NCBI GenBank assembly: GCA_036679665.1
Contig: JAZHEJ010000058.1
Coordinates: 1-64,000, forward strand
Origin: Tethybacter castelli
GTDB lineage: Bacteria; Pseudomonadota; Gammaproteobacteria; Tethybacterales; Tethybacteraceae
DNA: 64,000 nucleotides
Direction: 5' to 3'
Under the pieces are notes generated by a model. The model worked only from the letters and a program-made list of their open reading frames with translations, was not told the origin of the DNA and did not search any database. The position numbers were made by a program, and so were the translations under genes. Of the stretch, positions 56,331 through 64,000 are shown in pieces (position 1 is the stretch's first letter; each line of letters starts with the position of its first letter).

Positions 56331-57025
56331 GCATTCTGCTCGCCACCTATGAGGCGCTGATATTGCTGGTTACCGGCGACACCGGGCTATGGCAAGTGAT
56401 CGCAACCTCGCTGGGCGTGGCCATATGCGCCCTTCTGCTTGCCGCTCCACTGGCACTGATGGCCGCTTATTCGTTGGCGATCTTTCGCTTCGCGGGCCGC
56501 GATGCGCTATTGGCTTTAATTCACGCTTTACTGGCAACACCGACGGTGGTGGTCGGATTGGTACTATATTTGCTGCTATCTAGGCAAGGGCCATTAGGCG
56601 CGTTCGAACTGCTGTTTACCCCGTCCGCGATCATCGCGGGACAATTTTTTATCGTATTACCCATCTTAACCGCGTTTGCTTACGGCGCACTGCGCCCGAT
56701 AGCTTGGCAAGTGCGCGAAACCACCATAACTTTGGGAGCGCGGTCATGGCAGGCTTTCGTCACCACTTTGGTTGAAGCGCGTCACGGTATCACCGCTTCG
56801 TTATTGGCCGGCTTTGGCAGAATTATTTCGGAAGTGGGCTGCGCATTGATCGTCGGCGGCAACATAGCCGGGTACACCAGAACCATTCCCACCGCGATCG
56901 CGCTTGATACCAATCAAGGACAATTTGTGCAAGGTATCGCTTTGGGTATCGTGTTGCTAATGCTGGCGATAACCTCCAGCTTACTGCTGTTTTGGTATCA
57001 GCGTCACCGGATTCACCAGTCATGA
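56327..57025 (+). CDS. Tungstate-type ABC transporter permease
   Basis: A 232-residue permease with TTG start overlapping the preceding stop (TTGA). Six helices are visible. The loop LRPIAWQVRETTITLGARSW is the EAA-like ATPase contact. LIHALLATPTVVVGLVLYLL and GFGRIISEVGCALIVGGNIA match TupB. It overlaps the ATPase gene by ATGA. Confidence 0.82.
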   Translation: MSILLATYEALILLVTGDTGLWQVIATSLGVAICALLLAAPLALMAAYSLAIFRFAGRDALLALIHALLATPTVVVGLVLYLLLSRQGPLGAFELLFTPSAIIAGQFFIVLPILTAFAYGALRPIAWQVRETTITLGARSWQAFVTTLVEARHGITASLLAGFGRIISEVGCALIVGGNIAGYTRTIPTAIALDTNQGQFVQGIALGIVLLMLAITSSLLLFWYQRHRIHQS

Positions 57026-57648
57026 CGATGTTGCAAGTATCCGATTTAAGCAAAAGTTTCGCCGGGCGAATGGTGCTTGATATCGACCAGTTGCAATTGG
57101 AGCGCGGCCAGATAATTTTGCTGATCGGCGCCAACGGCGCCGGCAAAACCACCTTGTTGCGTATGCTCGCAAATTTACCCGGCGCAGGAGGTACCGCCCG
57201 CTTGCGTTGGCATGACACTCCGGTTTCCTCATTGCAAGCAGGCCGCGATGTTACCTATCTGCATCAACATCCATATCTGCTCGCGCGCAATGTACAGGCA
57301 AATATTGAATATGTGTTGCGCCTGCGCGACAAACCCGCCTCTGAAGTGCGCCAAATTCTCGCCTGGGCCGAACTTGATCAGCTCGCAACCAAATTCCCGG
57401 CCGAATTATCCGTGGGGCAGCAGCGCTTGGTTGCTATCGCTCGCATGTACGCGACTTCAGCGCCGCTGGTTTTACTTGACGAGCCCACCGCCAATTTGGA
57501 CGATGCCAATATCAACGCGGTATGGAAGCTCGTCTCCGTGCTCGCAAACGAACAGCGTTGCGTTGTGGTTTCGGCCACTCGACTTCCAACAAGCTTGTCC
57601 CACCATCAGCTGTGGCGACTAAGTGGCGGCAGAATCAAAATCAGCTAA
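57022..57648 (+). CDS. Tungstate-type ABC transporter ATPase
   Basis: A 208-residue ATP-binding subunit. ATG 57022 overlaps the permease stop. Walker A is LIGANGAGKTTLLRML, the signature is the variant LSVGQQRLVAIAR (V for G), Walker B LVLLDEPTANLDD. The Q-loop is YLHQHPYL. No accessory domain follows, as in TupC. Confidence 0.85.
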   Translation: MTMLQVSDLSKSFAGRMVLDIDQLQLERGQIILLIGANGAGKTTLLRMLANLPGAGGTARLRWHDTPVSSLQAGRDVTYLHQHPYLLARNVQANIEYVLRLRDKPASEVRQILAWAELDQLATKFPAELSVGQQRLVAIARMYATSAPLVLLDEPTANLDDANINAVWKLVSVLANEQRCVVVSATRLPTSLSHHQLWRLSGGRIKIS

Positions 57649-57664
57649 CAGGATAATACTAAAT

Positions 57665-58729
57665 GTGGACAATCTAACTACCATTCTCAAAGGCATTGCC
57701 GCGGAGTATTTGGATGCGGATCTGCTCAGCAGTAAAGTTGCGCAAGTGGACAATTCGGGTACGCGGCCGCGCGTGGTGCTCGAATACCCTTATCCGGCGA
57801 TTTCAATCGCCGCGCGTGCCAAACAAGATATCCTGCGTCAGGTTCATGCTGCCGGCGGCGATGTTGACATCGAGGTGCGTTTTGTCATCAAGCCGCGTAT
57901 CGCCCAAGGAGGAGCCCAAAGTGTTCCCGGGGTAGCCAATATCATCGCGGTGGCTTCCACCAAAGGAGGCGTCGGCAAATCAATGGTCGCGACCAATCTG
58001 GCCTTGGCATTGCATGCTGAAGGTGCACGCGCCGGTCTGTTGGACGCTGACATCTACGGCCCGTCACTACCGCAAATGCTCGGCGGCGGCAAGCCGCAGG
58101 TAAATGACAAAGAACAACTTGTGCCACACCAGCTGCAAGGTATCCAAGCGCTGTCGATCGGACATCTAGTCGAAGCCGATCAGGCTGTAATCTGGCGTGG
58201 TCCGATGGTGGTACGCGGCCTGCAACAGCTGTTACGCGGCGCGGCTTGGAATCAACTTGATTTTTTGGTCATCGATATGCCGCCGGGCACCGGCGACATC
58301 CAGCTGAGCATTGCTCAGACCGTGCCGGTAAATGGAGCATTAATCGTAACCACGCCCCAAGAACTCGCGCTGGCCGACGCGATGCGCGGCCTGCAAATGT
58401 TCGAGCGGGTATCGATTCCGGTACTCGGTTACGTGGTCAATATGGCCGCGTATATCTGCCCGGACTGCGGCGCAGAACACGCCATTTTTGGCGATGGCGC
58501 CGAAGCGCGTCTTACTAAACGGCTCGGTGTCCCAGAGTTTTCCCGTCTGCCGCTTGACCCTGCCCTCGGAGCCGCATGTGCCGCCGGCACCCCCGTCGTT
58601 GCAGCCGAACCTGACGGGGCCTTGGCAACAATATTTCGCACTTTGGCAAGCCGGACCGGTGCGGCGTTGACCGCTAAAAACGTGGATCGCTCCGGCGTTT
58701 TCCCCAAAATCGTCGTCAGCAACGACTAA
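57665..58729 (+). CDS. apbC: Mrp/ApbC-type Fe-S cluster carrier ATPase
   Basis: A 354-residue P-loop protein. The N-terminal MIP18-like domain (LTTILKGIAAEYLDADLLSS) precedes the deviant Walker A ASTKGGVGKSMVATNLALAL, LDADIYGPSLPQMLG, VIDMPPGTGDIQLSI and the cluster-binding YICPDCGAEHAIF with CxxC. GTG 57665 (VDNLTTILKG) is preferred over GTG 57623, which would overlap the ATPase gene. It delivers iron-sulfur clusters in the cytosol. Confidence 0.88.
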   Translation: MDNLTTILKGIAAEYLDADLLSSKVAQVDNSGTRPRVVLEYPYPAISIAARAKQDILRQVHAAGGDVDIEVRFVIKPRIAQGGAQSVPGVANIIAVASTKGGVGKSMVATNLALALHAEGARAGLLDADIYGPSLPQMLGGGKPQVNDKEQLVPHQLQGIQALSIGHLVEADQAVIWRGPMVVRGLQQLLRGAAWNQLDFLVIDMPPGTGDIQLSIAQTVPVNGALIVTTPQELALADAMRGLQMFERVSIPVLGYVVNMAAYICPDCGAEHAIFGDGAEARLTKRLGVPEFSRLPLDPALGAACAAGTPVVAAEPDGALATIFRTLASRTGAALTAKNVDRSGVFPKIVVSND

Positions 58730-58744
58730 TCGGCATCGCTGACT

Positions 58745-59941
58745 TTAAGAAGACTGCGCTTCGTACGTCACCTGCAGATCTTCAATTTCACGAATGGCAA
58801 ATCCAGCTTCGCAGTAACTGAAGTAAAAACACATCATCCGGCAAAAGTTTTCACTGTAACCCATTTTGATGATCTCGTCCCAAGCGGCGCTGAAATTTTC
58901 TCGCCAGTGCCTTAAGGTGGTCTCATAATGCTTGGTTATGTCCTCAACATGAAGCGTATTGAGTCCCACTTTCGAACCTAACTCGCTCATCAGTTCGCGC
59001 GACGGACAAGCCCCGCCGGGAAAAATATATTCCTTGACAAAATCCACGTCGTACAAAGCGTCGTCGAATCGGTGCGGCGGTACGGTGATCGCTTGAAGCA
59101 CAACCCGGCCGTCTTGTTTTAGCAATGAACGTAAACTTTGGTAGTAGTTGGCAAAGTTATGCGGGCCTACCGCTTCGATCATTTCCACCGAGATGATCCG
59201 GTCAAATTTGGTATCGGGTTTGTAATCCCGATAATCCATCAACACCGGGGTAATTTTGTCTTCCAACTTTTCACGGACTATTCTTTGCTTGACGAACGCG
59301 TACTGTTCATCGGACAAAGTAAGGGCCACCACCTCGGCGTCATAGTGGCGCGCCGCCCATACCGACAGGCCGCCCCAGCCGCAACCTAGATCCAAAACCC
59401 GAGCTCCTTGGAAAATCTGCGCCTTTTTACATAATAGTTCAAGTTTGGCGTGCTGGGCCGCGTCCAAATCCGCATCGGCAGTAGGATACACCGCGCATGA
59501 ATATAGCAGTTCGCGGTCTAAAAACTTGGCAAACATGTCGTTACCCAAGTTGTAGTGGTGGGTAATATTACTTTTGGCGTGGGTGCGCGACTTGCGTACC
59601 AGCCAGGAGATAAATTCCGTAAATCGCGATACTTTCTTACGCAAACCGGCTTCAATATTTTGGTTGTAGTGTTTTAAATTACGCCCGATGACGCGAAACA
59701 AACAAGCCAGATCAGGCGACTCCCACAGTTTGTTCATATAGGCTTCACCCGAAGCTATATTGCCACGCGCGAATGCAACATAGGCGCGCGGATCACTAAC
59801 ATCGATCACCGCGACTTCACTGCCTTTACCGACGCGAAATTGTTCGGTGCCTTTTTCGCACACGATCAGTTCGCCGTTGCCTTCGCGCATCGTAAGCTCA
59901 ATTCGCGAAGCAAATTGGCGTTTGCAAAATTTTTCCAACAT
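58745..59941 (-). CDS. cfa: Cyclopropane-fatty-acyl-phospholipid synthase
   Basis: A 398-residue SAM-dependent enzyme that cyclopropanates membrane phospholipids. NITHHYNLGNDMFAKFLD, YSCAVYPTADADLDAAQHAK, SAM motif VLDLGCGWGGLSVWAARHYD, IISVEMIEAVGPHNFANYY and EYIFPGGACPS are characteristic. ATG 59941 is preferred, with AGG 9 nt upstream; TTG 59983 would overlap the aroG end. It lies 7 bp after aroG. Confidence 0.92.
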   Translation of the reverse strand: MLEKFCKRQFASRIELTMREGNGELIVCEKGTEQFRVGKGSEVAVIDVSDPRAYVAFARGNIASGEAYMNKLWESPDLACLFRVIGRNLKHYNQNIEAGLRKKVSRFTEFISWLVRKSRTHAKSNITHHYNLGNDMFAKFLDRELLYSCAVYPTADADLDAAQHAKLELLCKKAQIFQGARVLDLGCGWGGLSVWAARHYDAEVVALTLSDEQYAFVKQRIVREKLEDKITPVLMDYRDYKPDTKFDRIISVEMIEAVGPHNFANYYQSLRSLLKQDGRVVLQAITVPPHRFDDALYDVDFVKEYIFPGGACPSRELMSELGSKVGLNTLHVEDITKHYETTLRHWRENFSAAWDEIIKMGYSENFCRMMCFYFSYCEAGFAIREIEDLQVTYEAQSS

Positions 59942-59948
59942 CGCCAAC

Positions 59949-61034
59949 CTATTTTGCGCGTCGTGCGCTGACCGCCGCGGCAAACTTCACCAATAATTCT
60001 TCGGTCTGCTCCCAGCTCAAACATGCATCGGTAATACTCATGCCATACATCAGCCGGGCCGGATCACCAAGATCTTGGCGGCCTTCTTGCAGATGGCTTT
60101 CTACCATCAACCCCACGATCGCATCATTACCGGCGGCGATTTGGCCGGCCACATCCGCCGCAACTTGCGGCTGACGCAGATAGTCCTTGAAGCTGTTCGC
60201 GTGACTGCAGTCGATCATTAGGCGAACCGGAATTTGCGCTTTGGTAAGCAACTGACCAGCGGCGGCTACCGCCGTTTGATCGTAGTTGGTCCCCTTGCTA
60301 CTACCGCGCAAAATTATGTGAGTGTCTTCATTACCGGTAGTCTGCGCAATCGCACAGAATCCTTGCTGGGTAACCGCCAGAAAATGATGCGCGCTACGCG
60401 CCGACAGCACCGCGTCCGCAGCTATTTTCACACTACCGTCAGTACCGTTTTTAAACCCCACCGGACACGACAACCCGGACGCCATCTCGCGATGGATCTG
60501 GCTTTCAGTGGTTCGCGCGCCGATTGCGCCCCATGCGACCAGGTCAACCAAATACTGCGGGATTGCCGTATCAAGAAACTCGGTCGCGCACGGCACGCCA
60601 AGTTCATTAACACCGAGCAGGATTTTCCGCGCCAAATGCAAGCCGCGCCCAATATCGAAAGAACCGTCAAGCCCCGGATCGTTGATCAGACCCTTCCAGC
60701 CGACCGTGGTGCGCGGTTTTTCGAAGTACACCCGCATCACCAACAGCAAATTATCTGCAAGCCGTTCAGCCAACTTGGCCAGTCGTCCGGCATATTCAAG
60801 CGCGGCCGCTTGGTCATGTATCGAGCACGGGCCCACCACCACAAAAACCCGGTCGTCATCACCTTGCAAGATACTATGTATCTGAGCGCGCACGGATTCG
60901 ATCATGGGCGTTACAGACACATTCGGTATCTCACCGCGCACCTGCTCCGGCGCCGGCAACTTGGACATCCCGACGATACGAACATCGTCGATCGATCCTG
61001 GGACTGGCATTGATTTTTGGCTGGGTTCCGACAT
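59949..61034 (-). CDS. aroG: 3-deoxy-7-phosphoheptulonate synthase (class I, AroG type)
   Basis: A 361-residue DAHP synthase, first step of aromatic amino acid synthesis. VVVGPCSIHDQAAALEYA, MRVYFEKPRTTVGWKGLIND, PVGFKNGTDGSVKIAADAVL, IILRGSSKGTNYDQTAV, and MIDCSHANSFKDYLRQP carry the metal and substrate ligands. ATG 61034 is used. Which aromatic amino acid inhibits it cannot be read with certainty. Confidence 0.93.
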   Translation of the reverse strand: MSEPSQKSMPVPGSIDDVRIVGMSKLPAPEQVRGEIPNVSVTPMIESVRAQIHSILQGDDDRVFVVVGPCSIHDQAAALEYAGRLAKLAERLADNLLLVMRVYFEKPRTTVGWKGLINDPGLDGSFDIGRGLHLARKILLGVNELGVPCATEFLDTAIPQYLVDLVAWGAIGARTTESQIHREMASGLSCPVGFKNGTDGSVKIAADAVLSARSAHHFLAVTQQGFCAIAQTTGNEDTHIILRGSSKGTNYDQTAVAAAGQLLTKAQIPVRLMIDCSHANSFKDYLRQPQVAADVAGQIAAGNDAIVGLMVESHLQEGRQDLGDPARLMYGMSITDACLSWEQTEELLVKFAAAVSARRAK

Positions 61035-61148
61035 TGGCAAAACTAATTATCTTTTATAACTATATTCAATGCAAAGCTTCCATGTGGCTAAAGTGGCAAG
61101 GACAGAACACATCTGCCGCACGTGATATTTGCTAAAAAGAACTTCTTT

Positions 61149-62048
61149 TTAAGGTTTGATTTTACGTTTTGCGCGAGGGTGAGCCCGATCATACACCTTG
61201 GCAAGCGCCTGAAAATCAAGATGGGTATAGATTTGCGTGGAACTGACGTTGGCGTGACCTAAGAATTCTTGCACACCGCGCAAATCACCGCTTGACTGCA
61301 ACAAATGCGACGCACATGAATGACGCAACACGTGCGGGGTTACGTTACCCGCCAGCTGCGTTAGCTGACAAAACTTTTTAAGCCGCAACTGGACACTGCG
61401 CGTAGTCAGCCTCTTACCTTGACGGTTAATAAACAAAGCTCCGACAGGCTGACGGCCCCAAGCAATCAGTACCTGATTCCAACGTTCCAGCGCACCCAGC
61501 GCCTTGGTACCGAACGGCACGAAGCGTTGCTTGGCGCCTTTGCCGTGGCGGACATTCAACAGCATCGTCCCGGTATCAATATCAGAATGATCAAGACCGA
61601 CTAATTCGCTAACCCGCAACGCCGAAGAGTACGACAGTTCAAACATCGCCAGATCTCGCACCACCAGCGCATCGTTGCCCGGCTCATGCTCGAGCAGCCG
61701 CAAAGTATCGTCCGGGGTCATCGCTTTAGGCAAGCGTTTGCCGCCGCGGGGCGCACGTACACCATCAACCGGATTGTTCGCGACGATACCCTGATCCGCC
61801 AGATCGGCAAAAAATCTGCGCCAGGATGAAAGCATACGCTGGATGGATGACGGCGCCAGGCCACGTTGATGCTCGCGAGCGGCGAACGACCTGATCTGGG
61901 TTGCGGTAAGTTTGCTCAGCGCGGTGGTATCGCAATAGCGTTCAAGTATCCCCAAATCTCCGGCTAGCGCGCGAACCGTCGCCTCACTGGCCGATTTTTC
62001 AGCGCGTAACCTAGCTAAAAAACTGTCGATCGCGGTCGTTTTATTCAC
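61149..62048 (-). CDS. xerC: Tyrosine recombinase XerC
   Basis: A 299-residue recombinase that with XerD resolves chromosome dimers at dif. The N-terminal SAM-like domain includes LSSWRRFFADLADQGIVANN and P. Catalytic residues are seen in SALRVSELVGLDHSDI (Arg), HGKGAKQRFVPFG (Lys), THVLRHSCASHLL-type (PHVLRHSCASHLL, His and Arg), EFLGHANVSSTQIYTHLD (His and Tyr). It overlaps the DUF484 gene by 8 bp in the usual dapF-DUF484-xerC operon. An AAAAAGAA/TTCTTTTT repeat lies just past its stop. Confidence 0.93.
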   Translation of the reverse strand: MNKTTAIDSFLARLRAEKSASEATVRALAGDLGILERYCDTTALSKLTATQIRSFAAREHQRGLAPSSIQRMLSSWRRFFADLADQGIVANNPVDGVRAPRGGKRLPKAMTPDDTLRLLEHEPGNDALVVRDLAMFELSYSSALRVSELVGLDHSDIDTGTMLLNVRHGKGAKQRFVPFGTKALGALERWNQVLIAWGRQPVGALFINRQGKRLTTRSVQLRLKKFCQLTQLAGNVTPHVLRHSCASHLLQSSGDLRGVQEFLGHANVSSTQIYTHLDFQALAKVYDRAHPRAKRKIKP

Positions 62049-62673
62049 GATCCAAAGCCTGGCCGGTCAGCTCCGCCATTCTTAATGCGTAGTCAGCATG
62101 CGCCGCGCGCGGAAATTGCTTGCTATCATTGGAGGCGCAAACGATGCAGGCAAATAGGCGACGGCGACGTTCCATCGGTACATACAACCAAACCTTCCAT
62201 TTCACCGATCCAACCTTGCTGCTAAAACTTTCCAACGGTAAAGTGGTGCGCAAGGCGCCTTCACACCCGGTAAGTAATCGACGATCGGCGTTACTTAGCT
62301 CGATCTTGTCAGGGCCGGTAATGGGAACAATACGTGTAAACGGAATCTCAAGAATTTTCTTCATCTGGGCGCCAAGCAATTTGGCAGTCCCTCCCTTGGT
62401 GAGCTTTGAGCCGGCCAGTTTTACCGCATAACGGTGCAAAAAAAACATTATCAGCTCGTTGTCCGCAGCGTTTTGATACCAGATTCCCAGTTGCCTGCGC
62501 AGTACGGTATTCTCATCGCGCAACGACACCAGCTGCTTGCCGGTGAGATCGACTATATCTCGTTCAGCCAAACGCAACAATCTGGTCAGCTCAGATTGGT
62601 TGGTACGTAAAAATCTGGGATTGTCGCGCAGATATTGCAATATGGTTTTTGCCCGCATCATCAAGTTTACCAA
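62041..62673 (-). CDS. DUF484 family (GAF-like) protein
   Basis: A 210-residue protein: ILQYLRDNPRFLRTNQSELT, LVSLRDENTVLRRQLGIWYQ, then a GAF-like part ending RRRLFACIVCASNDSKQFPR. It is always found between dapF and xerC in these bacteria; the function is unknown. It overlaps both neighbours by 7-8 bp. Confidence 0.87.
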   Translation of the reverse strand: MVNLMMRAKTILQYLRDNPRFLRTNQSELTRLLRLAERDIVDLTGKQLVSLRDENTVLRRQLGIWYQNAADNELIMFFLHRYAVKLAGSKLTKGGTAKLLGAQMKKILEIPFTRIVPITGPDKIELSNADRRLLTGCEGALRTTLPLESFSSKVGSVKWKVWLYVPMERRRRLFACIVCASNDSKQFPRAAHADYALRMAELTGQALDRE

Positions 62674-63518
62674 GCAATATTACCAAAGTCATCCAGATTA
62701 AGCTTGCCATCAAAAACTGTCGTAACCTCGCCTTCGATCCAAGCCGCGCCGTTGGCGCCGTCCCAACCAGCCAGCAAGTCGCCGCCGGTCATGCTGACCG
62801 CTACGCTAGCGCGCGACAGCTCGCGCCGGGCAATCACCGCACAGGCGCAGGCCGCGCTTCCGCAAGCTTGCGTTTCACCCACGCCACGCTCATAGGTTCG
62901 CAACTTGAAAACATTATCGTTGTCGCCGCGAGTTGCGACACTGACGTTCACCCCTTCAGAAAATATTTTGCGGTTATTTAATTCAACCCCGAGCGATCTA
63001 AGTTCAAAACCGGCGCTGTCTTTTGTCCACATAATCGCGTGGGGATTACCGAGATTTACCGTCGCAAGTTTCAATTTCTTGCCCCGATGAACGTATTCGT
63101 ACCAAGGCTGCTCAGGATCAAATTTGCACGGTATATCCCGCGGTGCGAAAAGCGGCACCGCCAAGTCGGCGCGCGGCCCGTTTTTCCCGGATCGCACTTT
63201 AATGTTGCCGACAAGAGTACGCAACTCAATCGGCCCGGTGTAATAATCACGTCGCTGCAAAAATTCCCATACGCTACGCGCACCGTTGCCACACTGAGCC
63301 ACCTCGCCACCGTCAGCATTGAAAATCCGGTAGTTAAACACGCCATCGCTCGCGGTGGCGGATACCACTAATATCTGGTCAGCGCCGACACCGTAATACC
63401 GGTCAGCCAACGCACGCGCCAACTTCGAATCAAGTTGCAAATCCGGCGTGGCGATTCCGTCAAGTACGACAAAGTCGTTGCCCTGGCCATGCATTTTGGC
63501 AAAGCTGACCTCAGACAT
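62667..63518 (-). CDS. dapF: Diaminopimelate epimerase
   Basis: A 283-residue enzyme that converts LL- to meso-diaminopimelate for lysine and peptidoglycan. MHGQGNDFVVLDG, NADGGEVAQCGNGARSVWEF with the first catalytic Cys, NLGNPHAIMW, and ERGVGETQACGSAACACAVI with the second Cys are all present. The start overlaps the acyltransferase stop by 8 bp. Confidence 0.95.
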   Translation of the reverse strand: MSEVSFAKMHGQGNDFVVLDGIATPDLQLDSKLARALADRYYGVGADQILVVSATASDGVFNYRIFNADGGEVAQCGNGARSVWEFLQRRDYYTGPIELRTLVGNIKVRSGKNGPRADLAVPLFAPRDIPCKFDPEQPWYEYVHRGKKLKLATVNLGNPHAIMWTKDSAGFELRSLGVELNNRKIFSEGVNVSVATRGDNDNVFKLRTYERGVGETQACGSAACACAVIARRELSRASVAVSMTGGDLLAGWDGANGAAWIEGEVTTVFDGKLNLDDFGNIAW

Positions 63519-64000
63519 AAAAATCCTCCTCGCCCGGCGGACGGGTCTTGAAGCGACGATGCGGCCAGTAGTATTGAGTGGGATGTCGTTTTACCCATTC
63601 GCCGATAAATTCGTTATAGCGACACAGGTCGTTTTGTTGGTCGCCGCTAGGAAAATCCGCCAGCGGAGCACAAACTGTCATCTGGTAGCCGCCTAACGGA
63701 CGCATCACGGTTACACAAGGCAAAACCGCCGCGCCGGTTGTCTTCGCCAAACGGCTTACCGCGGTCAAAGTTGCGGTTTGCGCAACACCCAAAAACGGCG
63801 CGAACGCATATTTGGCATACCCGCCCTGATCGATATCTCCCGGATAGTATAGCGGCAGTCCCTTGCGCAATTGAGCGATCATCTTGGCAATCATCCGATC
63901 GCGATTGGAAAATAACTGCAACTTGGAACCACAGGTTACCGCGGCCTCATTCATAATCGACTTGGACAGCGCTCCGTGCTGAGGTGTATGTAACGCCATA
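63511..64000 (-). CDS. LpxL/HtrB-like lipid A acyltransferase, 3' part only
   Basis: The last 163 codons of an acyltransferase cut by the window edge. IAQLRKGLPLYYPGDIDQGG, FAPFLGVAQTATLTAVSRLA, and the C-terminal YYWPHRRFKTRPPGEEDFYV are the signature of late acyltransferases of lipid A. The HxxxxD motif lies beyond the window. The ATG at 63999 is internal. In related genomes this gene often neighbours dapF and metK. Confidence 0.8.
   Translation of the reverse strand, partial: MALHTPQHGALSKSIMNEAAVTCGSKLQLFSNRDRMIAKMIAQLRKGLPLYYPGDIDQGGYAKYAFAPFLGVAQTATLTAVSRLAKTTGAAVLPCVTVMRPLGGYQMTVCAPLADFPSGDQQNDLCRYNEFIGEWVKRHPTQYYWPHRRFKTRPPGEEDFYV

Overview
The window reads as a chromosomal segment of a gammaproteobacterium of moderate GC that makes polyhydroxybutyrate. 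The evidence is conserved gene order: pepA-holC divergent from lptF-lptG; infC-rpmI-rplT-pheS-pheT-ihfA-merR-like followed by tRNA-Pro; surE-pcm-nlpD; ssb and an MFS gene divergent from uvrA; and xerC, a DUF484 gene and dapF together. A phaC-phaA-phaB cluster lies upstream of guaB-guaA. I cannot name the genus.

Layout. 1-9414 is core sequence: 3' part of hemH, an LplT-like transporter, tRNA-Ala, holC, pepA, lptFG and two divergent secreted Sel1-repeat proteins. 9415-33709 is a mosaic accessory (defence) island next to the 3' end of guaA. It has four blocks: (a) gene and transposase debris at 9415-10575; (b) a GC-rich block, 10620-16062, holding a Hachiman-type hamA-hamB pair embedded in a type I restriction operon whose hsdM, hsdS and hsdR parts are broken; (c) a minus-strand operon rloC-sbcD-sbcC, a zinc-hook anticodon nuclease with the SbcCD nuclease; (d) a six-gene plus-strand operon, small S-like subunit-hsdM-hsdS-hsdR-YgjP/SprT-like metallopeptidase-ATPase/DUF4435-like fusion, preceded by a diverged guaA fragment and an istB (IS21) tail. 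33710-64000 is core sequence again: guaAB, PHB genes, translation genes, repair and replication genes, a DUF898/M48/FmdB group, a tungstate-type ABC transporter, Mrp, Cfa, AroG, XerC, DapF and the 3' part of an LpxL-like gene.

The island genes appear to act together against phage: type I restriction with two specificity proteins, Hachiman nuclease-helicase, a DNA-break-sensing tRNA nuclease beside SbcCD, and a PARIS-like ATPase-TOPRIM fusion. This is inferred from domains and context; nothing here proves activity.

Assembly caution. Two exact 77-bp duplications (window start; either side of a 10-N gap) look like k-mer overlaps of a de Bruijn assembly. Several otherwise normal genes (guaB, phaA, the MFS gene beside ssb, and the hsdM/hsdS junction) carry internal deletions. 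These may be amplification or assembly chimeras rather than biology, so 'pseudogene' calls in core genes should be read with that in mind. No CRISPR array or rRNA gene was seen.
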